Shown: positions 1-7,369 of the stretch, in pieces | Position numbering within the stretch: the stretch's first letter is position 1 | How the letters are laid out: each line of letters starts with the position of its first letter | Assembly: GCF_002803095.1 (NCBI RefSeq) | Contig: NZ_PGLR01000001.1 | Coordinates: 186,001 to 250,000 of the forward strand | Length of the DNA stretch: 64,000 nt | From: Pseudomonas sp. ZH-FAD | GTDB lineage: Bacteria; Pseudomonadota; Gammaproteobacteria; Pseudomonadales; Pseudomonadaceae | Direction of reading: 5' to 3' | Notes under the pieces: model-generated | Databases searched by the model: none | Seen by the model: only the letters and a program-made list of their open reading frames with translations | What the model was told of the DNA's origin: nothing | Position numbers and translations under genes: made by a program

Positions 1-522
1 GTCGATCTGGAGCCGCGCGCCGATGCTGCGCACCGTGATTGGCTGCGCGAGCGCATCGCCGAACGGGGCGACGGCGCCGAGGTGTTCGTGGTCTGCACGG
101 CACTGGAGGACACCTGGCTCGATGGCCTGAGCGCACTGCTGGCGCATCGCGAAGCGCATCTGCCCTGCAGCGATGTGCCGCCCGTTCCTGCGCATCACGC
201 CTGGTCGCAGATCCCACCACATGCGCAGCGCCTGCTGCTGTGCAACGGCCCGCGCTGCACCCGCAAGGGCGCGCTGGGCCTGTGGAAAACCCTGCGTCAG
301 CGGCTTAAGGCCGCCGGCAAGCTGGAGTGCGACGGTGGCGTGCATATCACCCGCAGTCAGTGCCAGTTCCCCTGCGACCTGGGGCCGACTGCGAGCCTTT
401 ATCCACAGGGCGAGTGGTACGGCATCAAGGACGAGGCGGCGGTGATTCGCCTGGTCGATGAGCGCCTGGTGGCGGGCAGGGCGTTGCCGGAGTTGCGTAT
501 CGATGAGCAGGGCAACAATTAG
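1..522 (+). CDS. (2Fe-2S) ferredoxin-domain protein, 5' partial
   Basis: The frame is open from base 1 to the stop at 522, giving 173 residues without the true N-terminus. The C-terminal half has the spaced cysteines of thioredoxin-fold 2Fe-2S ferredoxins: CNGPRC early and SQCQFPC later, followed by GEWYGIKDEAAVIRLVDERL, which is typical of this family. The upstream part could be a CbiX/chelatase-like or other domain, but too little is present to say. It lies just before a cobalamin riboswitch, and related Pseudomonas genes sit near cobalamin biosynthesis genes, so a role in corrin metabolism is possible but inferred. A GTG at 82 could be an internal start, but the open frame upstream argues for a longer gene. 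Confidence 0.75.
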   Translation, partial: VDLEPRADAAHRDWLRERIAERGDGAEVFVVCTALEDTWLDGLSALLAHREAHLPCSDVPPVPAHHAWSQIPPHAQRLLLCNGPRCTRKGALGLWKTLRQRLKAAGKLECDGGVHITRSQCQFPCDLGPTASLYPQGEWYGIKDEAAVIRLVDERLVAGRALPELRIDEQGNN

Positions 523-560
523 CAACTCGGATTACGCCTGCGGCCAATCCAGGCTACAAG

Positions 561-590
561 CAATCGCCGCTAAAGCGCCTCCCACAATTG
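561..590. repeat. REP-like half element
   Basis: The stretch TCGCCGCTAAAGCGCCTCCC matches the repeat at 4046-4067, 45682-45754 and 46755-46810 in this window. It is a dispersed intergenic repeat following the ferredoxin gene stop. Confidence 0.6.
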
Positions 591-635
591 CCCCCGCGCC
601 TTGACTTGAGCGGGTGCGGGTGGTCATATCCGCCC

Positions 636-806
636 CGCTTCAGGTGTCTCACGCCGCCGCGCGTGAGGTGAAACGGGAAGTCGGTTGAAGTCCGACGCTG
701 CCCCCGCAACGGTAAGCGAGCGACCGCATCGATACGCCACTGTGCGCCACGCGCATGGGAAGGCGATGCGTTCATGACCCTCGCAAGCCCGGAGACCGGC
801 CTGGAG
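636..806 (+). promoter_or_regulatory. Cobalamin riboswitch
   Basis: Conserved blocks appear in the expected order on the plus strand: AAACGGGAAG at 671-680, a GGTTGAAGTCC-like segment at 683-693, GCTGCCCCCGCAACGGTAAG at about 697-715, and the B12 box AGCCCGGAGACCGGCCT at 786-802. This is the AdoCbl/cobalamin aptamer layout. An 8-base inverted repeat (801-808 with 843-850) overlaps the 3' edge and could be part of the expression platform; no U-run follows it. The first gene downstream is the TonB receptor at 1153, about 350 bases away, with a Zur-like box in between. Confidence 0.88.
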
Positions 807-1016
807 TCGTTTGTGTCTGGCAACCCGCGGTGGGCGGGCGTTGACTCCAGTAGGGCGCCGCCGTGCCCCTGTCTGCTGTTGCGCATTTCCATCGGATTGC
901 CGTGCCTTTTCTCTTTGCGATGGAAGCAATATGGCGCGCCATTTCCGCTACAAGAACCTCTCTTCTGCATGCCTGAACGAAGGGCGTGAGTCCGTATCTG
1001 GCTACCTGCGAACAAC

Positions 1017-1047
1017 GATAATGTTATGTTATAACAATAACATTATC
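1017..1047. promoter_or_regulatory. Zur-type operator (extended palindrome)
   Basis: An AT-rich 31-base inverted repeat has perfect 11-base outer arms (GATAATGTTAT and ATAACATTATC). Its core at 1021-1038, ATGTTATGTTATAACAAT, is base-for-base identical to the core of the box at 33630-33647 in the folE2/dksA2 intergenic region, a classic Zur target. It lies about 105 bases before the TonB receptor start and likely overlaps that promoter. Confidence 0.75.
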
Positions 1048-1152
1048 GCCTCAGGCACCGACTGCGAAGCGTCAAGGCTGACCGCCTTCAACTCGCACAC
1101 CCGGAGCCTGGAGCGTCCTGACGACTCTCCTGGAAGATCCGGAATCACTCAC

Positions 1153-3261
1153 GTGCAGCACCTTCTACGCCTCTGCTCCCTGCCATTCGCGCTGCTGGTC
1201 GGCGGTGTGGCCATGGCCAGCGAATCTCCTGTCGATCTCCCTGCCGTCACCGTCCAGGCGCACGCTGCCGAGGAAGGCGAGAGCGATCTGCATACATCTA
1301 CTACGTCCGGCTCCCGCCTGGAGCTGTCGGCCCTGCAAACACCGGCCAGCACCAGCAGCCTGAGCGGCGCCGAGGTACGTGGGCGCAACAACCTCACGGT
1401 GCAGGACGCCGTGACCCGCACGCCGGGTATCAGCAGCATCGGCTCGCCCGGCAATGGCGGCACCGCGCTGTCGGCGCGCGGCTTCACTGGCCATTCGGCG
1501 ACCATGCAGCTGTACGATGGCACCCGCCAGTACGTCGGCGCCGGCACCGTGACCTTCCCGGTGGACACCTGGTCGGTAGCGCGCATCGACGTGCTGCGCG
1601 GCCCGGCTTCGGTGCTCTATGGTGAGGGCGCCACCGGCGCGGTGATCAACGTGGTGCCGAAGAAGCCCTTCGCCGGCGAGATCCGCAACCAGCTGCGCCT
1701 CGGCTACGGCAGCGACGACCGCCGTCAGGCTGCGCTGGACAGCGGCGGTTCGCTGAGTGACGAACTGAGCTACCGCTTCAATATCAATCAGCAGGCCAGC
1801 AATGGTTGGGTCGACCGCGGTGATTCGGACAGCCTGGCGCTCAGCGCCGCCCTGCGCTGGGACGCCCATGACGACCTGAGCTTCACCCTGTCCCACGACC
1901 ATGGCGACCAGAGCCCGATGCGTTATCTCGGTACGCCGCTGGTGGCCGGCAAGTACCGCGAGAGCATCCGCGAACGTAACTACAACGTCGCCAATGCCGA
2001 CATTCGCTACAACGACCAGATCACCCGCCTGGTGACCGACTGGCGCATCAACGACGTGCTCAGTGCCAGCAACCAGCTCTACTACATCAAGACCCAGCGC
2101 TACTGGCGCAATGCCGAGGCCTTTCGCTGGCAGCCGGGCAATACGGTCGAGCGCAGCGAGTTCTACGAGATCAAGCACACCCAGGAACAGGTCGGCGACC
2201 GCCAGACCTTCACCCTGGATCACACCCTGTTCGGCCTCGATAGCCGCACGGTGGTCGGTGTGGATTACAACCGTATCCACTTCGCCCGCCAGCACGATTT
2301 CGCCAGCAGCTTCAGCGACAGCGTGCCGCTGGCCGGCTCCGGCGGCGGTCAGTACCAGAGCACCGACCCGCTCGGCTACGGCCCGCGCGAGCGCAACCTG
2401 GCGCGGCAGTTCTCGCTGTTCGCCGAGAACCGTACCCAGCTGACCGAGCGCCTGTCGCTGGTCACCGGGGTGCGCCGTGATCAGGTGCATATCCAGCGCG
2501 ACAACCTGATTGATGGCAGCAGCGTCGACCGCAGCCTGAGTGGCGACAATTGGCGTGCCGGCCTGGTCTTCGCCCTGACCCCCGAGCTGTCGCTGTACGG
2601 TCAGTACGCCACCAGCACCGAGGGGGTGAACAATCTGCTGACTCTGAACCCGACTCAGCAGCAGTTCGATCTGAGCGAAGCCAGGCAGAGCGAGATCGGC
2701 CTCAAGCAGATGTTCTGGGGCGGGCAGGGCGAGTGGACGCTGGCCGCCTACCATATCGTCAAGAAGAAGCTGCTCAGCCGCGCAACCCCGACCTCGCCCA
2801 CCGAACAGATCGGCCAGCAATCCTCCGATGGCCTGGAGGCCTCGCTGGAACTGGCGCTGGGCCAGGGCTGGCAAGTGTCGGCCAACGCCGCTTTGGTGCG
2901 TGCCGAGTACGATGACTTCATCGAAGGTGGTGGCGACCGCAGCGGCAATCGCCCGACCGACGTGCCCAAGCGCACCGCCAACCTGTGGTTGAACAAGGCA
3001 CTTGGTGGCGGCGTGGATGCCGGTATCGGCGCGCGTTATGTCGATGCGCGTTATGCCGATACGGCCAACACCGCCAAGGTGCCTGGCTACACCGTGGTCG
3101 ACGCCAACATCGCCTGGCAGGCGTTGCCGGACGTGCGCCTGGGTCTGGAGCTGAACAACCTATTCGACCGCCAGTACGCCACCACCGCCAGCAGCGACGG
3201 CGAGCAGTGGTACCTGGGGGCGCCACGTTCGTTCTTCGTCACCGCGGATTACAGCTTCTGA
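1153..3261 (+). CDS. TonB-dependent outer-membrane receptor (cobalamin/zinc-related)
   Basis: This 702-residue outer-membrane receptor takes up a metal complex using TonB energy. The GTG at 1153 opens a signal peptide (LLRLCSLPFALLVGG..AMA); the open frame upstream runs through the Zur box and riboswitch and is unlikely to be translated. A plug follows, with DAVTRTPGIS, GFTGHSATMQLYDG and RIDVLRGPASVLYGEGATGAVIN. A 22-strand barrel ends in the C-terminal aromatic FFVTADYSF. There is no STN signalling domain. The stop overlaps the ATPase start (TGATG), making the first gene of a receptor-ABC operon. Gene order matches the P. aeruginosa PA2911-PA2914 locus as I remember it. Control appears double: a B12 riboswitch and a Zur-like box. 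The substrate, cobalamin or a zinc complex, is unresolved. Confidence 0.88.
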   Translation: MQHLLRLCSLPFALLVGGVAMASESPVDLPAVTVQAHAAEEGESDLHTSTTSGSRLELSALQTPASTSSLSGAEVRGRNNLTVQDAVTRTPGISSIGSPGNGGTALSARGFTGHSATMQLYDGTRQYVGAGTVTFPVDTWSVARIDVLRGPASVLYGEGATGAVINVVPKKPFAGEIRNQLRLGYGSDDRRQAALDSGGSLSDELSYRFNINQQASNGWVDRGDSDSLALSAALRWDAHDDLSFTLSHDHGDQSPMRYLGTPLVAGKYRESIRERNYNVANADIRYNDQITRLVTDWRINDVLSASNQLYYIKTQRYWRNAEAFRWQPGNTVERSEFYEIKHTQEQVGDRQTFTLDHTLFGLDSRTVVGVDYNRIHFARQHDFASSFSDSVPLAGSGGGQYQSTDPLGYGPRERNLARQFSLFAENRTQLTERLSLVTGVRRDQVHIQRDNLIDGSSVDRSLSGDNWRAGLVFALTPELSLYGQYATSTEGVNNLLTLNPTQQQFDLSEARQSEIGLKQMFWGGQGEWTLAAYHIVKKKLLSRATPTSPTEQIGQQSSDGLEASLELALGQGWQVSANAALVRAEYDDFIEGGGDRSGNRPTDVPKRTANLWLNKALGGGVDAGIGARYVDARYADTANTAKVPGYTVVDANIAWQALPDVRLGLELNNLFDRQYATTASSDGEQWYLGAPRSFFVTADYSF

Positions 3262-4031
3262 TGACTCCGCGTTTGCGTATTCAGGCGCTGGCCTGGTCGC
3301 CCGACGGCCAGCGTCCGCTGCTCGAGGGCATCGACCTGGACGTCGGCGACGGCGAGCTGCTGGGGCTGATCGGCCCCAACGGCAGCGGCAAGACCAGCCT
3401 GCTGCGCTGCGCCTACCGCTTCCAGCGGCCCAGCGCCGGCCAGGTCAAGCTGGACGGCGAGGCGCTGTGGCAGCACCCGCCGCGCTGGAGTGCGCAGCGC
3501 GTGGCGGTGGTGCTGCAGGAATTTCCGCAGGACTTCGGCCTGCGCGTGCACGAGGTGGCGGCCATGGGCCGTACGCCGCACAAGGGACTGTTCGATGGCG
3601 ACGATGTCGAAGATCGGCGCCTGGTGAATGAGGCGCTGGCCCGTGTCGGTTTGAGCGACCTGGCGCAGCAGCCCTTCGCCTGCCTCTCGGGTGGCGAGAA
3701 GCAGCGCGCTCTGCTCGCCCGTGCCCTGGTGCAGCAACCGCAAGTGCTGATCCTCGACGAGCCGACCAACCACCTCGACCCGCGCTACCAGCTCGAACTG
3801 CTGGGCCAGATCAAGGCGCTGGGCCTGGCGACGCTGGCCAGCTTCCACGACCTCAACCTGGCGGCGGCCTTCTGCGACCGCCTCTGCGTGCTCGACCAGG
3901 GCCGTCTGGTGGCCATCGGCACGCCTGCCGAAGTGCTGACCGCCGAACTGCTGCAGCAGGTGTTCGGCCTGCAGGCGCTGGTCGATACCCATCCACTGGC
4001 GGGTCACCCGCGCATTACCTGGATCGTTTGA
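3261..4031 (+). CDS. ABC transporter ATP-binding protein, FecE/BtuD type
   Basis: This 256-residue cytoplasmic ATPase drives import through the FecCD-type permease at 5053. It has Walker A GPNGSGKTS (residues 38-46), a Q-loop in VVLQEFPQD, signature LSGGEKQRALLARAL, Walker B VLILDEPTNHLDP and the H-loop in SFHDLNLAA. The ATG at 3261 overlaps the receptor stop by one base, and its own stop overlaps the next ATG at 4031, so the operon is translationally coupled. Its family (FecE/BtuD/HmuV) serves ferric-siderophore, heme and cobalamin importers. Confidence 0.93.
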   Translation: MTPRLRIQALAWSPDGQRPLLEGIDLDVGDGELLGLIGPNGSGKTSLLRCAYRFQRPSAGQVKLDGEALWQHPPRWSAQRVAVVLQEFPQDFGLRVHEVAAMGRTPHKGLFDGDDVEDRRLVNEALARVGLSDLAQQPFACLSGGEKQRALLARALVQQPQVLILDEPTNHLDPRYQLELLGQIKALGLATLASFHDLNLAAAFCDRLCVLDQGRLVAIGTPAEVLTAELLQQVFGLQALVDTHPLAGHPRITWIV

Positions 4032-5056
4032 TGAATCTATTCAAGTCGCGGCTAAAGCCCCTCCCACGAGGAAAGAGGCATCGACACGTGGGAGTAGTCG
4101 GGCGGCGGTCCGCTTGCGCCGCGATCCTGATGATCCTTGCTCTGATGACATCTCCCTCCACCTGGGCCGTCACCGTCACCAGCTGCGATCGCCAACTGAC
4201 CATCGAGCGACCGCCGCAGCGTGCGGTCAGCCACGACATCACCCTGACCGCCATGCTCCTGGATCTTGGCCTGAGGCAGCGTATGGTCGGCTACAGCGGC
4301 ATCAGCGGCTGGAAGACCGTCGAGCCGGCCATGCAGGCGCAGCTCGATGGGCTGCCTGAACTGGCCGCGCGCTATCCTTCGCTGGAGAATCTGCTCGATG
4401 CCGACGCCGACTTCTTCTTCGCCGGCTGGAACTACGGCATGCGCATTGGCGGCGAGGTCACCCCGGCCAGCCTGGCGCGCTTTGGCATCCCGGTGTACGA
4501 GCTGAGCGAGTCCTGCGCGCACGTTATGCCCAAGCGCGTCGCCAGCCTGGACGATGTCTATACCGACCTGCGCAATCTCGGCCGCATCTTCGCCGTCGAG
4601 GATCGTGCCGAGACCCTGGTACAGGGCATGCAGGCACGGGTAGCGGCGGTAAGTGCGCAGCTCGGTGAGCAACCGACGCGGCCGCGGGTGTTCGTCTACG
4701 ACAGTGGTGAGGACCTGCCCTTCAGTGCCGGCCGTTTGGGCATGCCGCAGTCGCTGATCGCCGCGGCTGGTGGGCGCAATGTGATGGACGGCGTAGCGGC
4801 CAACTGGATGCAGGTGGGCTGGGAAGCCGTGGTCGAGCAGGACCCGGAGCTGATCCTGATCGTCGACTATGGCGAACGCACGGCGGCGCAGAAGCGCGAT
4901 TTTCTCCTGCAGCACCCGGCGCTGCAGGGCGTCACGGCGATTCGCGAGCAGCGCTTCGTGGTGCTCTCCTATCTCGCCGTCACACCGAGTCTGGACAACG
5001 TCGCCGCCATCGAAACCCTGGCTGCCGCACTGCATCCCGAGGCCTTCGCGCAGTGA
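4031..5056 (+). CDS. ABC transporter periplasmic binding protein, BtuF/FepB type
   Basis: This is the cluster A-2 (Fe3+/B12-type) solute-binding protein of the importer. After a signal peptide (ACAAILMILALMTSPSTWA) the mature protein has the two-lobed family landmarks: a RAVSHDITLTAMLLDLGL start, LENLLDADADFFFAGWNYG, VFVYDSGED, NVMDGVAANWMQVGWEAVVEQDPELILI. From the ATG at 4031, which overlaps the ATPase stop, it is 341 residues with a long basic n-region. That n-region is encoded by a REP-like repeat (4046-4094). An in-frame GTG at 4088 with AGAGG nine bases upstream gives a conventional 322-residue precursor and may be the true start. The permease start overlaps its stop. Confidence 0.88.
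   Translation: MNLFKSRLKPLPRGKRHRHVGVVGRRSACAAILMILALMTSPSTWAVTVTSCDRQLTIERPPQRAVSHDITLTAMLLDLGLRQRMVGYSGISGWKTVEPAMQAQLDGLPELAARYPSLENLLDADADFFFAGWNYGMRIGGEVTPASLARFGIPVYELSESCAHVMPKRVASLDDVYTDLRNLGRIFAVEDRAETLVQGMQARVAAVSAQLGEQPTRPRVFVYDSGEDLPFSAGRLGMPQSLIAAAGGRNVMDGVAANWMQVGWEAVVEQDPELILIVDYGERTAAQKRDFLLQHPALQGVTAIREQRFVVLSYLAVTPSLDNVAAIETLAAALHPEAFAQ
4046..4094. repeat. REP-like element inside the 5' end of a binding-protein gene
   Basis: TCGCGGCTAAAGCCCCTCCC matches the dispersed repeat at 561, 45682 and 46755. The arms CTCCCAC (4061-4067) and GTGGGAG (4088-4094) can form a stem. The element lies between the coupled ATG at 4031 and the signal-peptide codons, so it is either translated or separates two alternative starts. 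Confidence 0.65.
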
Positions 5057-6060
5057 CGCGTTTTCGCTTGCTGCTGCTCGGCCTGGCGGTATTGCTGGCG
5101 CTGTCCTGCGCGCTGTCGCTGGTCTTCGGTGCGGCTCAGGTGCCGCTGGAGCGCGTGCTGGCAATACTCGCTCGGCAGCTGTTCGGCATCGAGCCCGCAG
5201 TGGCGGTGAGCATCGGCCAGGACAGCATCGTCTGGCAACTGCGCGCGCCACGGGTGCTGCTCGGCGCCCTGGTCGGCGCCGGGTTGGCGCTGGTGGGTAC
5301 GGCGCTACAGGCGGTAACGCGCAACCCGCTGGCCGACCCGCACCTGCTCGGCGTCAGCTCTGGCGCAGCCTTCGGTGCGGTGCTCGTGGTGCTTTACCTG
5401 GGCGAGTTCGCCGGGATGCTCAGCCTGCCGCTGGCGGCCTTCGTCGGCGCCATGGCGAGCATGCTGCTGGTGCTGGCCATCGCCAGCCGCGGTGGTCGGC
5501 TGCACAGCGAGCGCTTGCTGCTGGCCGGGGTGGCGGTATCCTTCGTGATGATGGCGGCAAGTAATCTGTTGCTGTACCTGGGCAACCCGCATGCGGCCAG
5601 CTCGGTGCTGTTCTGGATGCTCGGTGGCCTGGGCCTGGCGCGCTGGGAACTGCTCTGGCTGCCGGCGTTTTGTCTGGCGTTGGCATTGGCTGTATTGCTC
5701 GGCCTGGGTCGCGCGCTGAATGCGTTGATGGCCGGCGAGCAGAGCGCGGTGAGCCTGGGCCTGGAGCCTCGGCGGGTGCGTCTCGTGGTATTCGTGGTGG
5801 CCTCGCTGCTCACCGGCGTGCTGGTATCGCTGTCCGGCGCCATCGGTTTCGTCGGGCTGATGCTGCCGCACGTGGCGCGCTTTCTGGTCGGTGCCGAGCA
5901 TCGTCGCGTGTTGCCAGTGGCGGCGCTGTTGGGGGCTCTGTTCCTGGTCTGGGTCGATGTCGCCGCGCGCACCTGGCTGGCACCGCAGGATCTGCCCATA
6001 GGCATCGTCACCGCCGCCATTGGCGGAGCGTTCTTCGTGGCCCTGCTCAGGCGCCGCTAG
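5053..6060 (+). CDS. ABC transporter permease, FecCD/BtuC family
   Basis: This 335-residue inner-membrane permease has about ten hydrophobic helices and pairs with the ATPase and binding protein just upstream. Family marks are LRAPRVLLGALVGAGLALVG, ALQAVTRNPLADPHLLGVSSGAAFGA, GAIGFVGLMLPHVARFLVG near the coupling helix, and DLPIGIVTAAIGGAFFVALL at the C-terminus. The GTG start at 5053 overlaps the preceding stop (GTGA). It is the last gene of the receptor-ABC operon. Only one permease gene is present, consistent with a homodimer. Confidence 0.93.
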   Translation: MTRFRLLLLGLAVLLALSCALSLVFGAAQVPLERVLAILARQLFGIEPAVAVSIGQDSIVWQLRAPRVLLGALVGAGLALVGTALQAVTRNPLADPHLLGVSSGAAFGAVLVVLYLGEFAGMLSLPLAAFVGAMASMLLVLAIASRGGRLHSERLLLAGVAVSFVMMAASNLLLYLGNPHAASSVLFWMLGGLGLARWELLWLPAFCLALALAVLLGLGRALNALMAGEQSAVSLGLEPRRVRLVVFVVASLLTGVLVSLSGAIGFVGLMLPHVARFLVGAEHRRVLPVAALLGALFLVWVDVAARTWLAPQDLPIGIVTAAIGGAFFVALLRRR

Positions 6061-6144
6061 TCGCCAGGATCGAACTGCTGCAAGGGCGCAAAGGTCATCT
6101 AAGCTAGTCTCTGTAACACAGACTCCTGGCCAGGAGGGATGCCC

Positions 6145-7329
6145 ATGCTCGCGCAACTGCCCACCGCACTTCGTGATCTACGACTGCCGCTGCGCCTGAA
6201 ACTGTGGGACGGCAAGCAGATCGACCTTGGGCCCAAACCCAGGGTGACGCTGGTGGTGAAGGACCCCAGCCTGGTCACGCAACTGGCCCATCCCAGCCTG
6301 GATGCCCTGGGCGCTGCCTATGTCGAAGGCCGGGTGGATCTGGAAGGCCCCATCGAAGAGGCCATCGAGGTTGGCGATGCCCTGAGTACGGCGCTGCTCG
6401 GTGATGAATCCACACCAGCTGAGCCATACGCCGCCCACGACAAACGCAGCGACGCCGAGGCCATCAGCTATCACTACGACCTGTCCAACGAGTTCTACCG
6501 CTTGTGGTTGGACCGCGACATGGTCTACTCCTGCGCCTACTTCGAAACCGGCCAGGAAGACCTGAACCAGGCTCAGCAGGCCAAGCTGCGCCACCTGTGC
6601 CGCAAGCTGCGCCTGCAATCGGGTGACAGGCTGCTCGACGTCGGCTGCGGCTGGGGCGGCCTGGCGCGTTTTGCCGCGCGCGAGTTCGACGTCGAGGTCT
6701 ACGGCATCACCCTCAGCCAGGCGCAGTTGGAGCTGGGCCTGCAGCGCGTGGCCGAGGAGGGCCTGGAAGGGCGCGTGACCCTGGAACTGCTGGATTACCG
6801 TGACCTGCCGCAGGACGGCCGCTTCGACAAGGTGGTCAGCGTCGGCATGTTCGAGCACGTCGGCCACGCCAACCTGCCGCTGTACTGCCAGCGTCTGTTC
6901 GGCGCGGTCAAGGCCGGCGGCCTGGTGATGAACCATGGCATCACCTCGCGCTTCACCGACGGCCGTCCGGTCGGTCGTGGCGCCGGTGAGTTCATCGACC
7001 GCTACGTGTTCCCGCAGGGTGAGCTGCCGCACCTGGTGACCATCAGCAAGGCAATCAGCGAGGCCGGGCTGGAGATCGTCGATGTCGAGAGCTTGCGCCT
7101 GCACTACGCACGCACCTTGCAGCTGTGGAGCCAAGGCCTGGAGCGACAGCTGCAGAAGGCCGCGCAGTGGGTACCGGAAAAGTCCCTGCGTATCTGGCGC
7201 CTGTACCTGGCCGGCTGCGCGTACGGTTTCCAGCATGGCTGGATGAACCTGCATCAGATCCTGGCGGTGAAACCGCGCGATGACGGCGGTCATGATCTGC
7301 CGTGGACCCGTGCCGACCTGTATTCGTGA
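6145..7329 (+). CDS. Cyclopropane-fatty-acyl-phospholipid synthase family methyltransferase
   Basis: This 394-residue SAM-dependent enzyme belongs to the family that methylenates unsaturated acyl chains of membrane phospholipids. Landmarks are YHYDLSNEFYRLWLDRDMVYSCAYFE, SAM motif I LLDVGCGWGGLARFAA, GITLSQAQ, and VVSVGMFEHVG. AGGAGG at 6132-6137 gives good spacing to the ATG at 6145; an ATG at 6139 is too close. The N-terminal 100 residues are the usual lipid-binding region. An imperfect inverted repeat (about 6105-6123, AGTCTCTGT/ACACAGACT) lies before the ribosome site. It could be the housekeeping cfa or a CFA-like paralogue acting on other lipids; the sequence alone does not settle this. 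Confidence 0.88.
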   Translation: MLAQLPTALRDLRLPLRLKLWDGKQIDLGPKPRVTLVVKDPSLVTQLAHPSLDALGAAYVEGRVDLEGPIEEAIEVGDALSTALLGDESTPAEPYAAHDKRSDAEAISYHYDLSNEFYRLWLDRDMVYSCAYFETGQEDLNQAQQAKLRHLCRKLRLQSGDRLLDVGCGWGGLARFAAREFDVEVYGITLSQAQLELGLQRVAEEGLEGRVTLELLDYRDLPQDGRFDKVVSVGMFEHVGHANLPLYCQRLFGAVKAGGLVMNHGITSRFTDGRPVGRGAGEFIDRYVFPQGELPHLVTISKAISEAGLEIVDVESLRLHYARTLQLWSQGLERQLQKAAQWVPEKSLRIWRLYLAGCAYGFQHGWMNLHQILAVKPRDDGGHDLPWTRADLYS

Positions 7330-7369
7330 TGGAGTAACATGCGGCTCGTATTGATCCCGCGAGCCGTCC

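Noticed and set aside
811..1152. N-terminal extension of the TonB receptor frame to 811
   Set aside because: It would translate the end of the riboswitch and the Zur-like box; the GTG at 1153 directly opens a signal peptide.
1165..2874. Minus-strand open frame of about 569 codons opposite the TonB receptor
   Set aside because: It is complementary to a well-supported receptor and has no signal or motif.
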